Assembly (NCBI GenBank): GCA_017996075.1
Contig: JAGOHQ010000030.1
Span: 1-9,055, forward strand
From: Aliarcobacter sp.
GTDB lineage: Bacteria; Campylobacterota; Campylobacteria; Campylobacterales; Arcobacteraceae
Direction: 5' to 3'
DNA length: 9,055 nucleotides
This document shows positions 1-6,709 of this stretch, one piece after another (positions within the stretch are counted from its first letter, which is position 1; each line of letters begins with the position of its first letter). The position numbers were made by a program, and so were the translations under genes. The notes under the pieces are model-generated. The model had not been told where the DNA came from, ran no database searches, and was given only the letters and a program-made list of their open reading frames with translations.

Positions 1-398
1 AAAGTATTCCTATTCCTGATGTATTAAATATAGTTAAAGAGCCATTTATCCAAAAAGCAGATTTGATGCTTGAATTAAATAAAAAATTACAAGAGCTAAA
101 GCAAAACTTTATAAATGAACTAAATCTTGAAAAAGTTCCTACAAAGCTACAAAAATTTGAAGAGCTAGATTTTGATGATTTTGTAAAAGAGTATGCAAAA
201 GCAAAAAAACTAAAATTTGCTGATAAATTAGAAGAACGAAATTTCAAAAACGACTGGCAAAGACTTTTTGAAAATGATAAAAAAGAAGTCCTAGAAATCC
301 AAAACCAAATCAATATTACAGATAAAGAAATCGACCAAATGGTCTATAAACTCTATGATTTAACTCCTGATGAGATAAAGATTATTGAAGGAAATTAA
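1..398 (+). CDS. C-terminal end of a Type IIG/Eco57I-like restriction-modification protein (partial)
   Basis: The frame is open from base 3, the first complete codon, to the TAA at 396-398, giving 131 residues with no stop. The gene therefore starts outside the window, and the TTG/ATG near 63-68 is internal, not a real start. The visible part begins IPIPDV and continues with a charged, helix-rich stretch (KADLMLELNKKLQELKQ). It ends with TDKEIDQMVYKLYDLTPDEI, closely resembling the tail of many Type IIG and Eco57I-type enzymes and related adenine-specific methyltransferases (usual form IDxMVYxLYGLTxEEI). In those proteins this end follows the target-recognition region. The family implies sequence-specific DNA methylation, often fused to cleavage, but no catalytic motif (methylase NPPY or nuclease) lies in the window. 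A Type I or BREX-type methylase tail cannot be excluded. No clear terminator follows. Confidence 0.75.
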   Translation, partial: SIPIPDVLNIVKEPFIQKADLMLELNKKLQELKQNFINELNLEKVPTKLQKFEELDFDDFVKEYAKAKKLKFADKLEERNFKNDWQRLFENDKKEVLEIQNQINITDKEIDQMVYKLYDLTPDEIKIIEGN

Positions 399-494
399 AA
401 TTTAAAATAAATATAAAGATATTTCACTTCTTTAATCTAAAAATGATAGAATTCTTTTCATAAAATAAAATTTACTATAAATATAATTTAATCT

Positions 495-500
495 TATAAT
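495..500 (+). promoter_or_regulatory. Candidate -10 box of ccoG (TATAAT)
   Basis: This is a perfect TATAAT in the 169-bp gap before ccoG. It is preceded by T/A-rich DNA with no clear -35 box, as is usual for vegetative promoters in Campylobacterota. A run of eight T (502-509) follows directly, so the transcript would start in or just after it, leaving a leader of about 60 nt. A second AT-rich candidate (TATATAAAA, 526-534) lies closer to the gene. The call rests on the consensus match alone. Confidence 0.45.
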
Positions 501-525
501 ATTTTTTTTAAGAATAAATTGTGTT

Positions 526-553
526 TATATAAAATCTTAAAAAGTTTTATATA
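526..553 (+). repeat. AT-rich inverted repeat in the ccoG leader
   Basis: TATATAAAA (526-534) is the exact reverse complement of TTTTATATA (545-553), with a 10-nt spacer. It ends just before the ccoG Shine-Dalgarno AAAAGGA (555-561). All arms are A/T, so an RNA hairpin would be weak and chance is a fair explanation. It could also be a site for a DNA-binding protein. Confidence 0.3.
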
Positions 554-567
554 TAAAAGGATTTAAA

Positions 568-1953
568 ATGAGCGAAAAAAACGAGTTTTTAGAAAAAACT
601 TCTTATCGTAAAAAACGATATTTTGTTTATGCTATTGCTTCAATTGTGTCATTGGTAATTCCATTTATTCAAATAAATGGAAATCAAATATTCTTATTAT
701 CTTTTGATAAAAAACAGTTTCATCTTATGGGAACTGCTTTTGATATGCAAGAGTTATATTTAATGCCATTTTTATTGATGTTGTTATTTATAGGAATTTT
801 TGCAATAACTTCGATTGGTGGTAGAGCTTGGTGTGGTTGGGCATGTCCGCAAACTATTTTTAGAGTTATTTATAGAGATTTAATTGAATCAACACTTTTA
901 AAACTTAGAAGAATAAAAAATAAACAAAAAGATATTGATTTAAGTAAAAATGAAAATAAAATCAAAAAATTTGTTGGTGTTATTTTGTGGTCTATTTTAT
1001 CTTTAGTTGCTGCATCAAATTTTATGTGGTATTTTGTACCTCCGCAAGATTTCTTTGCATATATTCAAGACCCACTTGAACATATGTTTTTAATAGGAAT
1101 TGTTTTAAGTATAGCTGCATTTTTAATCTATGATGTAATTATTTTAAAAGAGGATTTTTGTGTATATATTTGTCCTTATTCAAGAGTTCAATCTGTTTTA
1201 TATGATAACAACACTTATCAAGCAATATACTCTACAAAAAGAGGTGGAAAAATATATGATGCAAATAAAGAAAAAGTTGTTTGGAAAATAAAAGATTTAC
1301 CAGACCCAACAAATGAGTGTACAGCTTGTGAAGCTTGTGTTACTGTTTGTCCTACTCATATTGATATTAGAAAAGGTATGCAACTTGAGTGTATAAACTG
1401 TCTTGAGTGTGTAGATGCTTGTACGACTGTTATGGGAAAATTAGGAAAACCTTCTTTGGTTCAGTGGTCGAATACAAATATTATTGAAGAGAATAAACCT
1501 ACAAAACTTCTTAGAAAAACTACAATTATGTATTTTGTTTCTCTTGCTATTACTTTTGCTCTACTTTTTGTTATGAGTGGAGAAAAAGAGTATATGCTTT
1601 TAAATGTAAATAAAGATACAGAACTTTATAAAATAAAAGATGGAAATGTTGTATCAAATAACTATTTACTACTTTTCCAAAATACAGAGTCAAAAACTTT
1701 AACTTATGAATTAGAAATAGTAGATAATCCAGATATAAAAATCACAAGATTTGAACCATTTACTCTAAGTCCTGGAAAAATGGCAAAAAAAGTTGTAATT
1801 CTTGAAACAGATAAACTTTTAGTAGATAATAATCTAAAAGATACACCTATTAAAGTAACTTTTAAAGCATATGCTAAAGAGGATTCGGAAAAAGTAAAAG
1901 TATTTAGAAATGCTACTTTCTTCTTCCCAAGATCAGATAAACTTCAAAAATAA
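568..1953 (+). CDS. ccoG: Cytochrome c oxidase accessory protein CcoG (RdxA/FixG family)
   Basis: This is a membrane polyferredoxin that supports assembly of cbb3-type cytochrome oxidase; in the family CcoG reduces Cu(II) to Cu(I) for the oxidase copper centre. Of 461 residues, hydrophobic segments lie near 17-36, 64-84, 134-155, 172-193 and 317-337. Two paired-cysteine motifs flank the membrane core: WCGWACP (C89, C93) and FCVYICP (C198, C202). Two classical 4Fe-4S motifs follow: C251-x2-C254-x2-C257-x3-C261-P and C275-x2-C278-x2-C281-x3-C285. After the last membrane span, residues about 340-455 are beta-rich and match the periplasmic Ig-like FixG C-terminal domain. Length and order fit the family. 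The start is supported by AAAAGGA (555-561) six bases before the ATG. It stands alone here: no ccoNOPQ, ccoI or ccoS gene is adjacent, and a terminator follows directly. Confidence 0.95.
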   Translation: MSEKNEFLEKTSYRKKRYFVYAIASIVSLVIPFIQINGNQIFLLSFDKKQFHLMGTAFDMQELYLMPFLLMLLFIGIFAITSIGGRAWCGWACPQTIFRVIYRDLIESTLLKLRRIKNKQKDIDLSKNENKIKKFVGVILWSILSLVAASNFMWYFVPPQDFFAYIQDPLEHMFLIGIVLSIAAFLIYDVIILKEDFCVYICPYSRVQSVLYDNNTYQAIYSTKRGGKIYDANKEKVVWKIKDLPDPTNECTACEACVTVCPTHIDIRKGMQLECINCLECVDACTTVMGKLGKPSLVQWSNTNIIEENKPTKLLRKTTIMYFVSLAITFALLFVMSGEKEYMLLNVNKDTELYKIKDGNVVSNNYLLLFQNTESKTLTYELEIVDNPDIKITRFEPFTLSPGKMAKKVVILETDKLLVDNNLKDTPIKVTFKAYAKEDSEKVKVFRNATFFFPRSDKLQK

Positions 1954-1955
1954 TG

Positions 1956-1985
1956 CTAGAGTGCTATATCGCACTCTAGTTTTTT
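1956..1985 (+). terminator. Intrinsic terminator of ccoG
   Basis: A perfect 9-bp stem CTAGAGTGC (1956-1964) / GCACTCTAG (1971-1979) with a six-base loop (TATATC) is followed by a T tract from 1980. It starts two bases after the ccoG stop codon, so it ends the ccoG transcript and insulates pyrG. This is the only canonical hairpin-plus-T terminator I see in the window. Confidence 0.92.
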
Positions 1986-2011
1986 AAATATCTTCTTAAT
2001 TAAAAATTAGG

Positions 2012-2017
2012 TATAAT
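2012..2017 (+). promoter_or_regulatory. Candidate -10 box of pyrG (TATAAT)
   Basis: TATAAT follows an AT-rich stretch (TTAATTAAAAATTAGG) and sits 48 bases before the pyrG start, downstream of the ccoG terminator. pyrG therefore appears to have its own promoter, which probably also drives recJ. No convincing -35 hexamer is present. The leader is short, and I see no attenuator-like hairpin in it. Confidence 0.55.
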
Positions 2018-2065
2018 CACAGCTTATATTTTTTAAAAATTCAATAATATTTACGGAGTAATTTA

Positions 2066-3682
2066 ATGACAAAATTCATTTTTGTAACAGGTGGAGTTTT
2101 AAGTTCTTTAGGAAAAGGAATTACATCGGCTTCAATTGCTACAATATTAAAGCAATCTGGATTTAAAGTAAGTATGTTAAAAATCGACCCTTACTTAAAT
2201 GTAGATCCAGGAACTATGAGTCCTTTGGAACATGGAGAAGTTTTTGTAACAGCAGATGGAGCTGAAACAGACCTTGATTTAGGAAACTATGAAAGATTTA
2301 TAGATAGAACTTTAACAAAAATAAATAGTTTTACAACTGGTCAAGTTTATCAAAGTGTAATAAAAAGAGAGAGAGAAGGTGGTTATCTTGGAAAAACTAT
2401 TCAAGTAATCCCTCATGTTGTTGATGAGATAAAAGATAGAATTTTTGCTGCTGCTGAAGGAAATGAATTTTTAATTATTGAAATTGGTGGAACTGTTGGT
2501 GATATAGAGAGTCTTCCATTTTTAGAGGCTATTAGATCTATTAGACACGAACTTCCAAAATCAAATACAATGAATATTCATGTAAGTTTAGTTCCATATA
2601 TTAAAGCAGCTGGTGAACTTAAAACAAAACCAACTCAACACTCTGTTCAAGAGTTAAGAAGAATTGGAATAACTCCTCATATGTTAGTTTGTAGAACAGA
2701 AAGAGAGCTTCCAAAAGCTTTAAAAGATAAACTAGCACTATCTTGTGATATTGATAGAAATGCAGTTATTGAAGCTGGTGATGCACAATCTATTTATCAA
2801 ATGCCTTTACACTTTATAAAAGATGGAATTTTAACTCCACTTCAAGAGCATTTTAATGTAAAAATTAAACCAAATATGGAAAAATGGGATACTTTAGTAA
2901 AAAATATTTTAGTTCCTCAAGATGAAGTTACTATTGGTTTTGTTGGAAAATATCTTGATTTAAAAGAGTCTTATAAATCTTTAACTGAAGCTTTAATTCA
3001 TGCAGGAGCTCACCTAAATACAAAAATAAATATTCACTGGTGCGATAGTGAAAGAATTGAAGATTTAGGAGCTTATGAAGTTATTGGAAATGTAGATGCT
3101 ATTTTAGTTGCAGGTGGTTTTGGAGCAAGAGGTGTTAAAGGAAAACTTGAAGCTATTAAATATGCAAGAGAAAATAATATAACTTTCTTAGGAATTTGTC
3201 TAGGAATGCAACTTGCAATTATTGAGTTTGCTAGAAATGTTTTAGGAATTGAAGATGCAAACTCTATTGAATTTGATAGCGAAACAAAAAATCCTCTAAT
3301 ATATTTAATTGATGAATTTATTGATCAAAGCGGAAATAAACAACTAAGAACTAGTAAATCACCTCTTGGTGGAACTATGAGATTAGGAGAGTATCCTTTT
3401 GAACCACTAAAAGGTTCGAAACTACAAAAAGCATATGGAAATAATAAAGAGTATTTTGAAAGACATAGACATAGATATGAAGCAAATCCAAAATATAAAG
3501 AGGCTTTAGAAAAAGCTGGAATGATTATTTGTGGAGAGTCAAATGGACTTATTGAAGCAGTTGAACTACAAAACCATCCTTGGTTTGTGGGAGTTCAATT
3601 TCACCCTGAATTTACATCTCATTTAGAGACACCAAATCCTATAATTTTGGATTTTGTAAGAAAAGCTAATTCTCCTAAATAA
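2066..3682 (+). CDS. pyrG: CTP synthase (glutamine-hydrolysing)
   Basis: This cytosolic enzyme makes CTP from UTP using ATP and ammonia released from glutamine, the last step of pyrimidine nucleotide synthesis. It has 538 residues, close to the usual length. The N-terminal synthetase domain (about 1-265) carries the P-loop-like VLSSLGKGI (11-19), the [15 protein letters not shown] segment (39-53) and [12 protein letters not shown] (138-149). The C-terminal class I glutamine amidotransferase domain (about 288-535) has the nucleophile in GICLGMQ (C378) and the rest of the triad in FHPEF (H513, E515). The loop [10 protein letters not shown] (434-443) is also typical. The start is fixed by GGAG at 2055-2058, seven bases before the ATG. 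The stop codon overlaps the recJ start by one base. All key residues are intact. Confidence 0.98.
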   Translation: MTKFIFVTGGVLSSLGKGITSASIATILKQSGFKVSMLKIDPYLNVDPGTMSPLEHGEVFVTADGAETDLDLGNYERFIDRTLTKINSFTTGQVYQSVIKREREGGYLGKTIQVIPHVVDEIKDRIFAAAEGNEFLIIEIGGTVGDIESLPFLEAIRSIRHELPKSNTMNIHVSLVPYIKAAGELKTKPTQHSVQELRRIGITPHMLVCRTERELPKALKDKLALSCDIDRNAVIEAGDAQSIYQMPLHFIKDGILTPLQEHFNVKIKPNMEKWDTLVKNILVPQDEVTIGFVGKYLDLKESYKSLTEALIHAGAHLNTKINIHWCDSERIEDLGAYEVIGNVDAILVAGGFGARGVKGKLEAIKYARENNITFLGICLGMQLAIIEFARNVLGIEDANSIEFDSETKNPLIYLIDEFIDQSGNKQLRTSKSPLGGTMRLGEYPFEPLKGSKLQKAYGNNKEYFERHRHRYEANPKYKEALEKAGMIICGESNGLIEAVELQNHPWFVGVQFHPEFTSHLETPNPIILDFVRKANSPK

Positions 3683-5247
3683 TGTCGAAAATCACAAAGG
3701 AGAGACTTTTTGAAATCTTAAATGCAAGACATTTGAATAATCCATATTCAAAACTTGCATCTATTCCATCTTTTAATAACTTCAAAGATATTAATATTGC
3801 TACAAAAAGAGTAAAACAAGCTATTTTGAGTGGTGAGAAAATAACTATTGTTGGGGATTATGATGTAGATGGAATTGTATCTACAACTATTATGTTGGAT
3901 TTTTTCAACTCTTTGGGTATAAAAGTTGATTATATTATTCCAAATAGATTTGAACATGGTTATGGTTTATCTGTTAAAATTGTTGATAATATTGATAGTG
4001 GTTTAGTAATCACTGTTGATAATGGAATAACAGCATATGAAGCATCTTTAAAACTAAAAGAAAAAAATATAGATTTAATCATCACAGACCACCATACAGT
4101 TGGAGATAAAGTTCCAATAGCACTTGCAATTATTAACCCAAAACAAAAAGATTGTAATTTTGAATTTAAAGAGATTTGTGGAGCTCAAGTTGCTTGGTAT
4201 TTTTGTGCTGCAATAAAAAATGAGATGAACTACGATATAAATATGAGTTCATATTTAGACCTTTTATGTTTAGCAATAATTGCAGATATTATGCCTATGA
4301 CAAGCCTTAATTATACTATGGTAAGGCAAGGATTAAAAAAAATAAAAAACTCTTCTAGAGAGGCTTTTAAACTCTTAAATTCACACTTAAAAAAAGATAT
4401 TTTAGTTTCAGATGATATTGGATTTACGATTGCTCCAAAACTAAATAGTGCTGGAAGAATGGATGATGCAAGTATTGCACTAAATTTCTTATTATCAAAA
4501 GACCAATCTAGTGCATATGAGAGTTTGGCTGTTTTAGATGAATTAAACAGTTACAGAAAAACTATTCAAGAGAGAATTTCAAACGAAGCGGAGCAAAAAT
4601 CAAATAAAGAAGATAGAGCTGTTGTTGTTTGGGCTGAAGATTGGCATGAGGGAATTATTGGAATTGTTGCTTCAAAACTATCAAATAGTCACAAAAAACC
4701 TGCTTTTATATTTTCAATTCAAAATGGTATCGCAAAAGGAAGTGCAAGAGCAAACTCAAATATAAATTTGTATGATTTAATCTCAAAAGCCTCTCATCTT
4801 CTTTTAGGTTTTGGTGGACATAAAAATGCTGCTGGTCTATCTTTATTGGAAGAAAATCTACCTGAATTTAAAGAGATAATAAATAAAGAGATTGAAAAAG
4901 CAGATGATATATTACACAATGAGTTTATAACTTTGGGTGAACTTGATGTTAGTAGTGTAGATTTGGAGTTTATCTCTATTATTGAAAGTTTTGAGCCTTA
5001 TGGACTTGAAAACAATCGACCTGTTTTTAAAGTTTCTAATGCAAATCTTGTAAAATCAGAGCTAATAGGTAAAGATAAAAATCATCTAAAATTAACTTTA
5101 AGTAGTGATGGATTTGTGTTTGAAGCTTTAAAATTTTTTAACTCAAATACAAACTTAAATGATAAATTAGATTTGATAGTATCAATTTCAAAAAATGAGT
5201 TTAGAGGAGTGGTTACTCCATCTTTTTTAATTCAAGAGTTTTTATAA
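3682..5247 (+). CDS. recJ: Single-stranded-DNA-specific 5'-3' exonuclease RecJ
   Basis: RecJ degrades single-stranded DNA 5' to 3' and acts in RecFOR recombination, mismatch and base-excision repair. The 521-residue protein shows the DHH phosphoesterase motifs in order: GDYDVDG (58-64), TVDNG (111-115), ITDHH (134-138, D136-H137-H138), INPKQ (151-155) and the aspartate in AIIADIMPM (D202). Then come APKLNSAGRMDDA (251-263), the DHHA1 domain with WHEGIIGIVASKL (321-333) and GSARANS (353-359), and the GFGGH glycine motif (376-380). The remainder (about 415-521) fits the OB-fold end. It is shorter than E. coli RecJ but compatible with Campylobacterota versions. The ATG overlaps the pyrG stop (TAATG), and no Shine-Dalgarno precedes it, which suggests translation by re-initiation. 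The 3' end overlaps a convergent gene by six bases. The pyrG-recJ order also occurs in Campylobacter jejuni (from memory). Confidence 0.95.
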   Translation: MSKITKERLFEILNARHLNNPYSKLASIPSFNNFKDINIATKRVKQAILSGEKITIVGDYDVDGIVSTTIMLDFFNSLGIKVDYIIPNRFEHGYGLSVKIVDNIDSGLVITVDNGITAYEASLKLKEKNIDLIITDHHTVGDKVPIALAIINPKQKDCNFEFKEICGAQVAWYFCAAIKNEMNYDINMSSYLDLLCLAIIADIMPMTSLNYTMVRQGLKKIKNSSREAFKLLNSHLKKDILVSDDIGFTIAPKLNSAGRMDDASIALNFLLSKDQSSAYESLAVLDELNSYRKTIQERISNEAEQKSNKEDRAVVVWAEDWHEGIIGIVASKLSNSHKKPAFIFSIQNGIAKGSARANSNINLYDLISKASHLLLGFGGHKNAAGLSLLEENLPEFKEIINKEIEKADDILHNEFITLGELDVSSVDLEFISIIESFEPYGLENNRPVFKVSNANLVKSELIGKDKNHLKLTLSSDGFVFEALKFFNSNTNLNDKLDLIVSISKNEFRGVVTPSFLIQEFL

Positions 5248-5260
5248 GACCATAGGTCTT
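5242..5260. other. Convergent gene junction: shared TTATAA stop hexamer plus short hairpin
   Basis: The last six bases of recJ, TTATAA (5242-5247), are self-complementary. Read forward they give Leu-stop for recJ; read in reverse they give Leu-stop for the minus-strand lipoprotein gene. The next bases form a perfect 6-bp hairpin, AAGACC (5246-5251) / GGTCTT (5255-5260), with loop ATA. Neither strand has a T tract after it, so it is not a canonical intrinsic terminator. There is no intergenic space here for a separate bidirectional one. Confidence 0.6.
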
Positions 5261-5841
5261 CTAATACTATTTCTAAATTCAGTATCTCGGTTTTGAGATA
5301 TTCCCTCAAGATCTAGTATTTCGCTATCTAAATCTGTTCGTGCAAAAGATGAACTAAGAATATTTCCACTATTTATATCTATTAATTTTATAAAAAGATT
5401 TAAACTTTTGTTGGAAATAGAATAAGTTCCAACAACTGCATATCTTGATTTTACATTATCACTTAAAATTCTATTTTTTTCTCTAGTTAGAAGATTAAAA
5501 CCAGATGGTCCAAATTCGAACTCTTTTCCTAGTTCTATCTCTTTTACAATAACATCTAAAGATGATAATCTATCTTTTAAAAGATTTGATAGTAAAAAAC
5601 CAAGTTGAGATCTATTCTTCAAGTTATCAAGATTTACAAAATCAGATACCAAAACAACTTCATCGTAAGCTACATTTTTCTTAATCTTGATAGCTGATTT
5701 TTTTACCATATCGTTTATCATTGAATCGAAATTTGTATTTTTTGAAACAGGGTCTTTATATGCTCCACAAGAGCCTAAAAAAAGTGTTAAGAGTATTAAA
5801 GATAGATAAAATCTAAATACTCTTAAGTTTTTAAAAAGCAT
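5242..5841 (-). CDS. FlgO-family lipoprotein, shorter paralogue
   Basis: This is a 199-residue predicted lipoprotein. A basic N-terminus (K4, R7, R10) leads into a hydrophobic stretch and the lipobox L22-G23-S24-C25, so C25 should be lipidated after signal peptidase II cleavage. Residues about 40-170 match the upstream gene product: VVLVSDFVNLD aligns with LIVTSFVRLD, YAVVGTYSISN with YVVVGTYSRQN, and IDINSGNILSS with IDNITGKVITS. The fold and lipid anchor fit FlgO proteins, which in Vibrio are outer-membrane proteins tied to the flagellum. A flagellar role here is inference. The last 25 residues differ, and the paired cysteines of the neighbour are missing. It starts four bases after the upstream stop, with a weak AAAAGAGA ribosome site inside that gene, so the two form one operon. 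Confidence 0.75.
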   Translation of the reverse strand: MLFKNLRVFRFYLSLILLTLFLGSCGAYKDPVSKNTNFDSMINDMVKKSAIKIKKNVAYDEVVLVSDFVNLDNLKNRSQLGFLLSNLLKDRLSSLDVIVKEIELGKEFEFGPSGFNLLTREKNRILSDNVKSRYAVVGTYSISNKSLNLFIKLIDINSGNILSSSFARTDLDSEILDLEGISQNRDTEFRNSIRRPMVL

Positions 5842-5845
5842 AAAA

Positions 5846-6484
5846 CTATTTCTCTTTTACAATTTTTATAGTTCTCATAGGGGGACAATCTCCAAACATC
5901 GTACAATCATGAGCTAAACCATGAATGAAAGTAGATCTTGCACTTGTGATTACTTTTCCAGTTATATTATCAATAACTCTTGCATTTAAAATAACTTTAC
6001 CATTTTGTCTTGAATAAGTTCCAACAACAACATAAGTACTAGGAACCTCTTTTTTTAGTTCGTGCGGTTTTCTACTTAAAAAATACTCACCTTTATCATT
6101 TATAGAAATAGCCATTTGACCTCTAAACTCAATTAGATTAAAACCTCTATTTGATAACTCATCAATCATACTTTCACCAACAACTCTTCCAAACTCTGAA
6201 GTTGTTTTAAATTGATCTAATCTTACAAAAGAAGTTACAATTAATGGCTTACTAGTATCGAGTTTTTTATTTACCATCATCTGTGTTGCAAGAGATGATA
6301 TGGTTGCTTCTAAACTATTTTGAACTGTAATATTTTCTTGTTTATAGTTCGCAACATTCATACCAGCTTTCATCTGATTTACCTTATCTGATTCAGTTTG
6401 TACCTCTTTGTTTTTTTGAGTACATCCCGCAAGAATAGTTAGAAAACATACAAAAATAGCAAATTTTAAAATCTGTTTAGACAT
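5846..6484 (-). CDS. FlgO-family outer-membrane lipoprotein
   Basis: This 212-residue protein has a lipoprotein signal: K3 and K7, a hydrophobic core, then the lipobox L18-A19-G20-C21. A polar linker (22-55) precedes a domain at about 56-190 containing SLATQM, LIVTSFVRLDQFKTTSEFGR and YVVVGTYSRQNGKVILNARV, which I assign to the FlgO family. Vibrio FlgO is an outer-membrane protein needed for normal flagellum assembly and motility. The C-terminal tail has two cysteines (C194, C200) in CTMFGDCPPMRTI, possibly a disulfide. The start is supported by the strong Shine-Dalgarno AGGGGA (plus-strand 6492-6497) with a seven-base spacer. It is the first gene of a two-gene operon with its shorter paralogue and is divergent from the DJ-1 gene. 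No flagellar gene is visible nearby, so the role rests on family alone. Confidence 0.8.
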   Translation of the reverse strand: MSKQILKFAIFVCFLTILAGCTQKNKEVQTESDKVNQMKAGMNVANYKQENITVQNSLEATISSLATQMMVNKKLDTSKPLIVTSFVRLDQFKTTSEFGRVVGESMIDELSNRGFNLIEFRGQMAISINDKGEYFLSRKPHELKKEVPSTYVVVGTYSRQNGKVILNARVIDNITGKVITSARSTFIHGLAHDCTMFGDCPPMRTIKIVKEK

Positions 6485-6511
6485 TTACAATCCCCTTTTT
6501 AAATTCCTAAG

Positions 6512-6517
6512 ATTTTA
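6512..6517 (-). promoter_or_regulatory. Tentative -10 box of the lipoprotein operon (TAAAAT)
   Basis: Read on the minus strand, TAAAAT lies in AAATTTTAAATAAAATC, about 28 bases before the first lipoprotein ATG. Other AT-rich candidates (TATATA or TATAAA between 6531 and 6558) are nearly as good. I see no sigma-54 (GG-N10-GC) or sigma-28 (TAAA ... CGAT) flagellar promoter. The placement is weak. Confidence 0.25.
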
Positions 6518-6539
6518 TTTAAAATTTACTTATATATCC

Positions 6540-6559
6540 TTTATAAAAGCTTATATAAA
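6540..6559. repeat. 20-bp near-perfect dyad in the divergent promoter region
   Basis: TTTATAAAAGCTTATATAAA reads almost the same on both strands: nine of ten base pairs match around a central AAGCTT (6547-6552). It sits between the two divergent genes and covers the -35 position of the TATAAT at 6571-6576, so a bound protein could affect both directions. AT-richness makes chance symmetry easier, and no regulator is identified. Confidence 0.35.
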
Positions 6560-6570
6560 CCAAAATTCAA

Positions 6571-6576
6571 TATAAT
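6571..6576 (+). promoter_or_regulatory. Candidate -10 box of the DJ-1 family gene (TATAAT)
   Basis: TATAAT follows AAACCAAAATTCAA. It predicts a transcript start near 6583 and an untranslated leader of about 130 nt, which is long for this genome style. A downstream TATAAA at 6643-6648 is an alternative that would shorten the leader but still include the switch-like repeats at 6675-6709. Confidence 0.45.
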
Positions 6577-6602
6577 AAGCTTCAAAATTGAGTTAAGCTT
6601 CA
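6577..6602 (+). repeat. Direct repeat AAGCTTCA, two copies
   Basis: AAGCTTCA occurs at 6577-6584 and again at 6595-6602, 18 bases apart, just downstream of the TATAAT. A third AAGCTT lies at 6547-6552 inside the dyad. Either copy of GCTTCA could pair with TGAAGC at 6607-6612, but with a start near 6583 only the second copy would be in the RNA. Confidence 0.4.
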
Positions 6603-6612
6603 TTCTTGAAGC
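6597..6612 (+). promoter_or_regulatory. Leader hairpin 1 upstream of the DJ-1 family gene
   Basis: GCTTCA (6597-6602) pairs perfectly with TGAAGC (6607-6612) around the four-base loop TTCT. It would be the first structure in the predicted leader RNA. It is followed by a more GC-rich single-stranded linker, CCCTTTAGGATTTG (6613-6625). CCTTT in this linker could alternatively pair with AAAGG of the ribosome site at 6704-6708. Confidence 0.4.
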
Positions 6613-6625
6613 CCTTTAGGATTTG

Positions 6626-6663
6626 CTACTTTAACAATTTTTTATAAATTGTGTTAAAAGTAG
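6626..6663 (+). promoter_or_regulatory. Leader hairpin 2 (bulged stem)
   Basis: CTACTTT (6626-6632) pairs with AAAGTAG (6657-6663), AA (6633-6634) with TT (6654-6655), and CAATTT (6635-6640) with AAATTG (6646-6651), around the loop TTTAT. The stem has about 15 bp, with a one-base bulge (A6656) and a two-base bulge (6652-6653). Asymmetric bulges suit an RNA element better than a DNA operator. It is followed by an A-rich linker and then the switch-like repeats. Confidence 0.4.
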
Positions 6664-6674
6664 ATAAAAAATAT

Positions 6675-6709
6675 TAGTTCCTTTTTAAATAGGAACTATT
6701 TAAAAAGGA
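6675..6709 (+). promoter_or_regulatory. Mutually exclusive hairpins controlling access to the DJ-1 gene ribosome site
   Basis: Two perfect inverted repeats overlap. The smaller is TAGTTCCT (6675-6682) with AGGAACTA (6691-6698): 8 bp, 8-nt loop. The larger is TCCTTTTTAAATAG (6679-6692) with CTATTTAAAAAGGA (6696-6709): 14 bp, loop GAA. They share bases and cannot coexist. The larger fully pairs the Shine-Dalgarno AAGGA (6705-6709), which lies six bases before the ATG; the smaller leaves it free. This is the layout of a translational on/off switch. No T tract follows, so it is not a transcription terminator. A DNA operator is the main alternative. The pairing is certain from sequence; the function is inferred. 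Confidence 0.6.

Noticed and set aside
63..398. Complete small gene starting at TTG63 or ATG66
   Set aside because: The same frame is open to the window edge, the upstream residues (IPIPDV...) continue the family match, and there is no ribosome site before 63. It is the tail of a longer gene.
502..509. Run of eight T downstream of the ccoG -10 box as a phase-variable tract
   Set aside because: Phase variation in this group is mostly in poly-G/C tracts. A T8 in an AT-rich intergenic region is expected by chance and does not alter a reading frame.
3748..3957. 69-codon open frame on the minus strand
   Set aside because: It lies wholly inside recJ, opposite its DHH motif I region, has no ribosome site and no recognisable domain. 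It is a shadow of the recJ codons.
5246..5260. AAGACC/GGTCTT hairpin as a bidirectional intrinsic terminator
   Set aside because: The stem is only 6 bp and neither strand has T residues following it, so the canonical terminator criteria fail.
6606..6647. Short TTG-initiated frame (13 codons) in the DJ-1 gene leader, a possible leader peptide
   Set aside because: It has no Shine-Dalgarno, a weak start codon and no run of regulatory codons, and it overlaps the two leader hairpins. Nothing supports translation.
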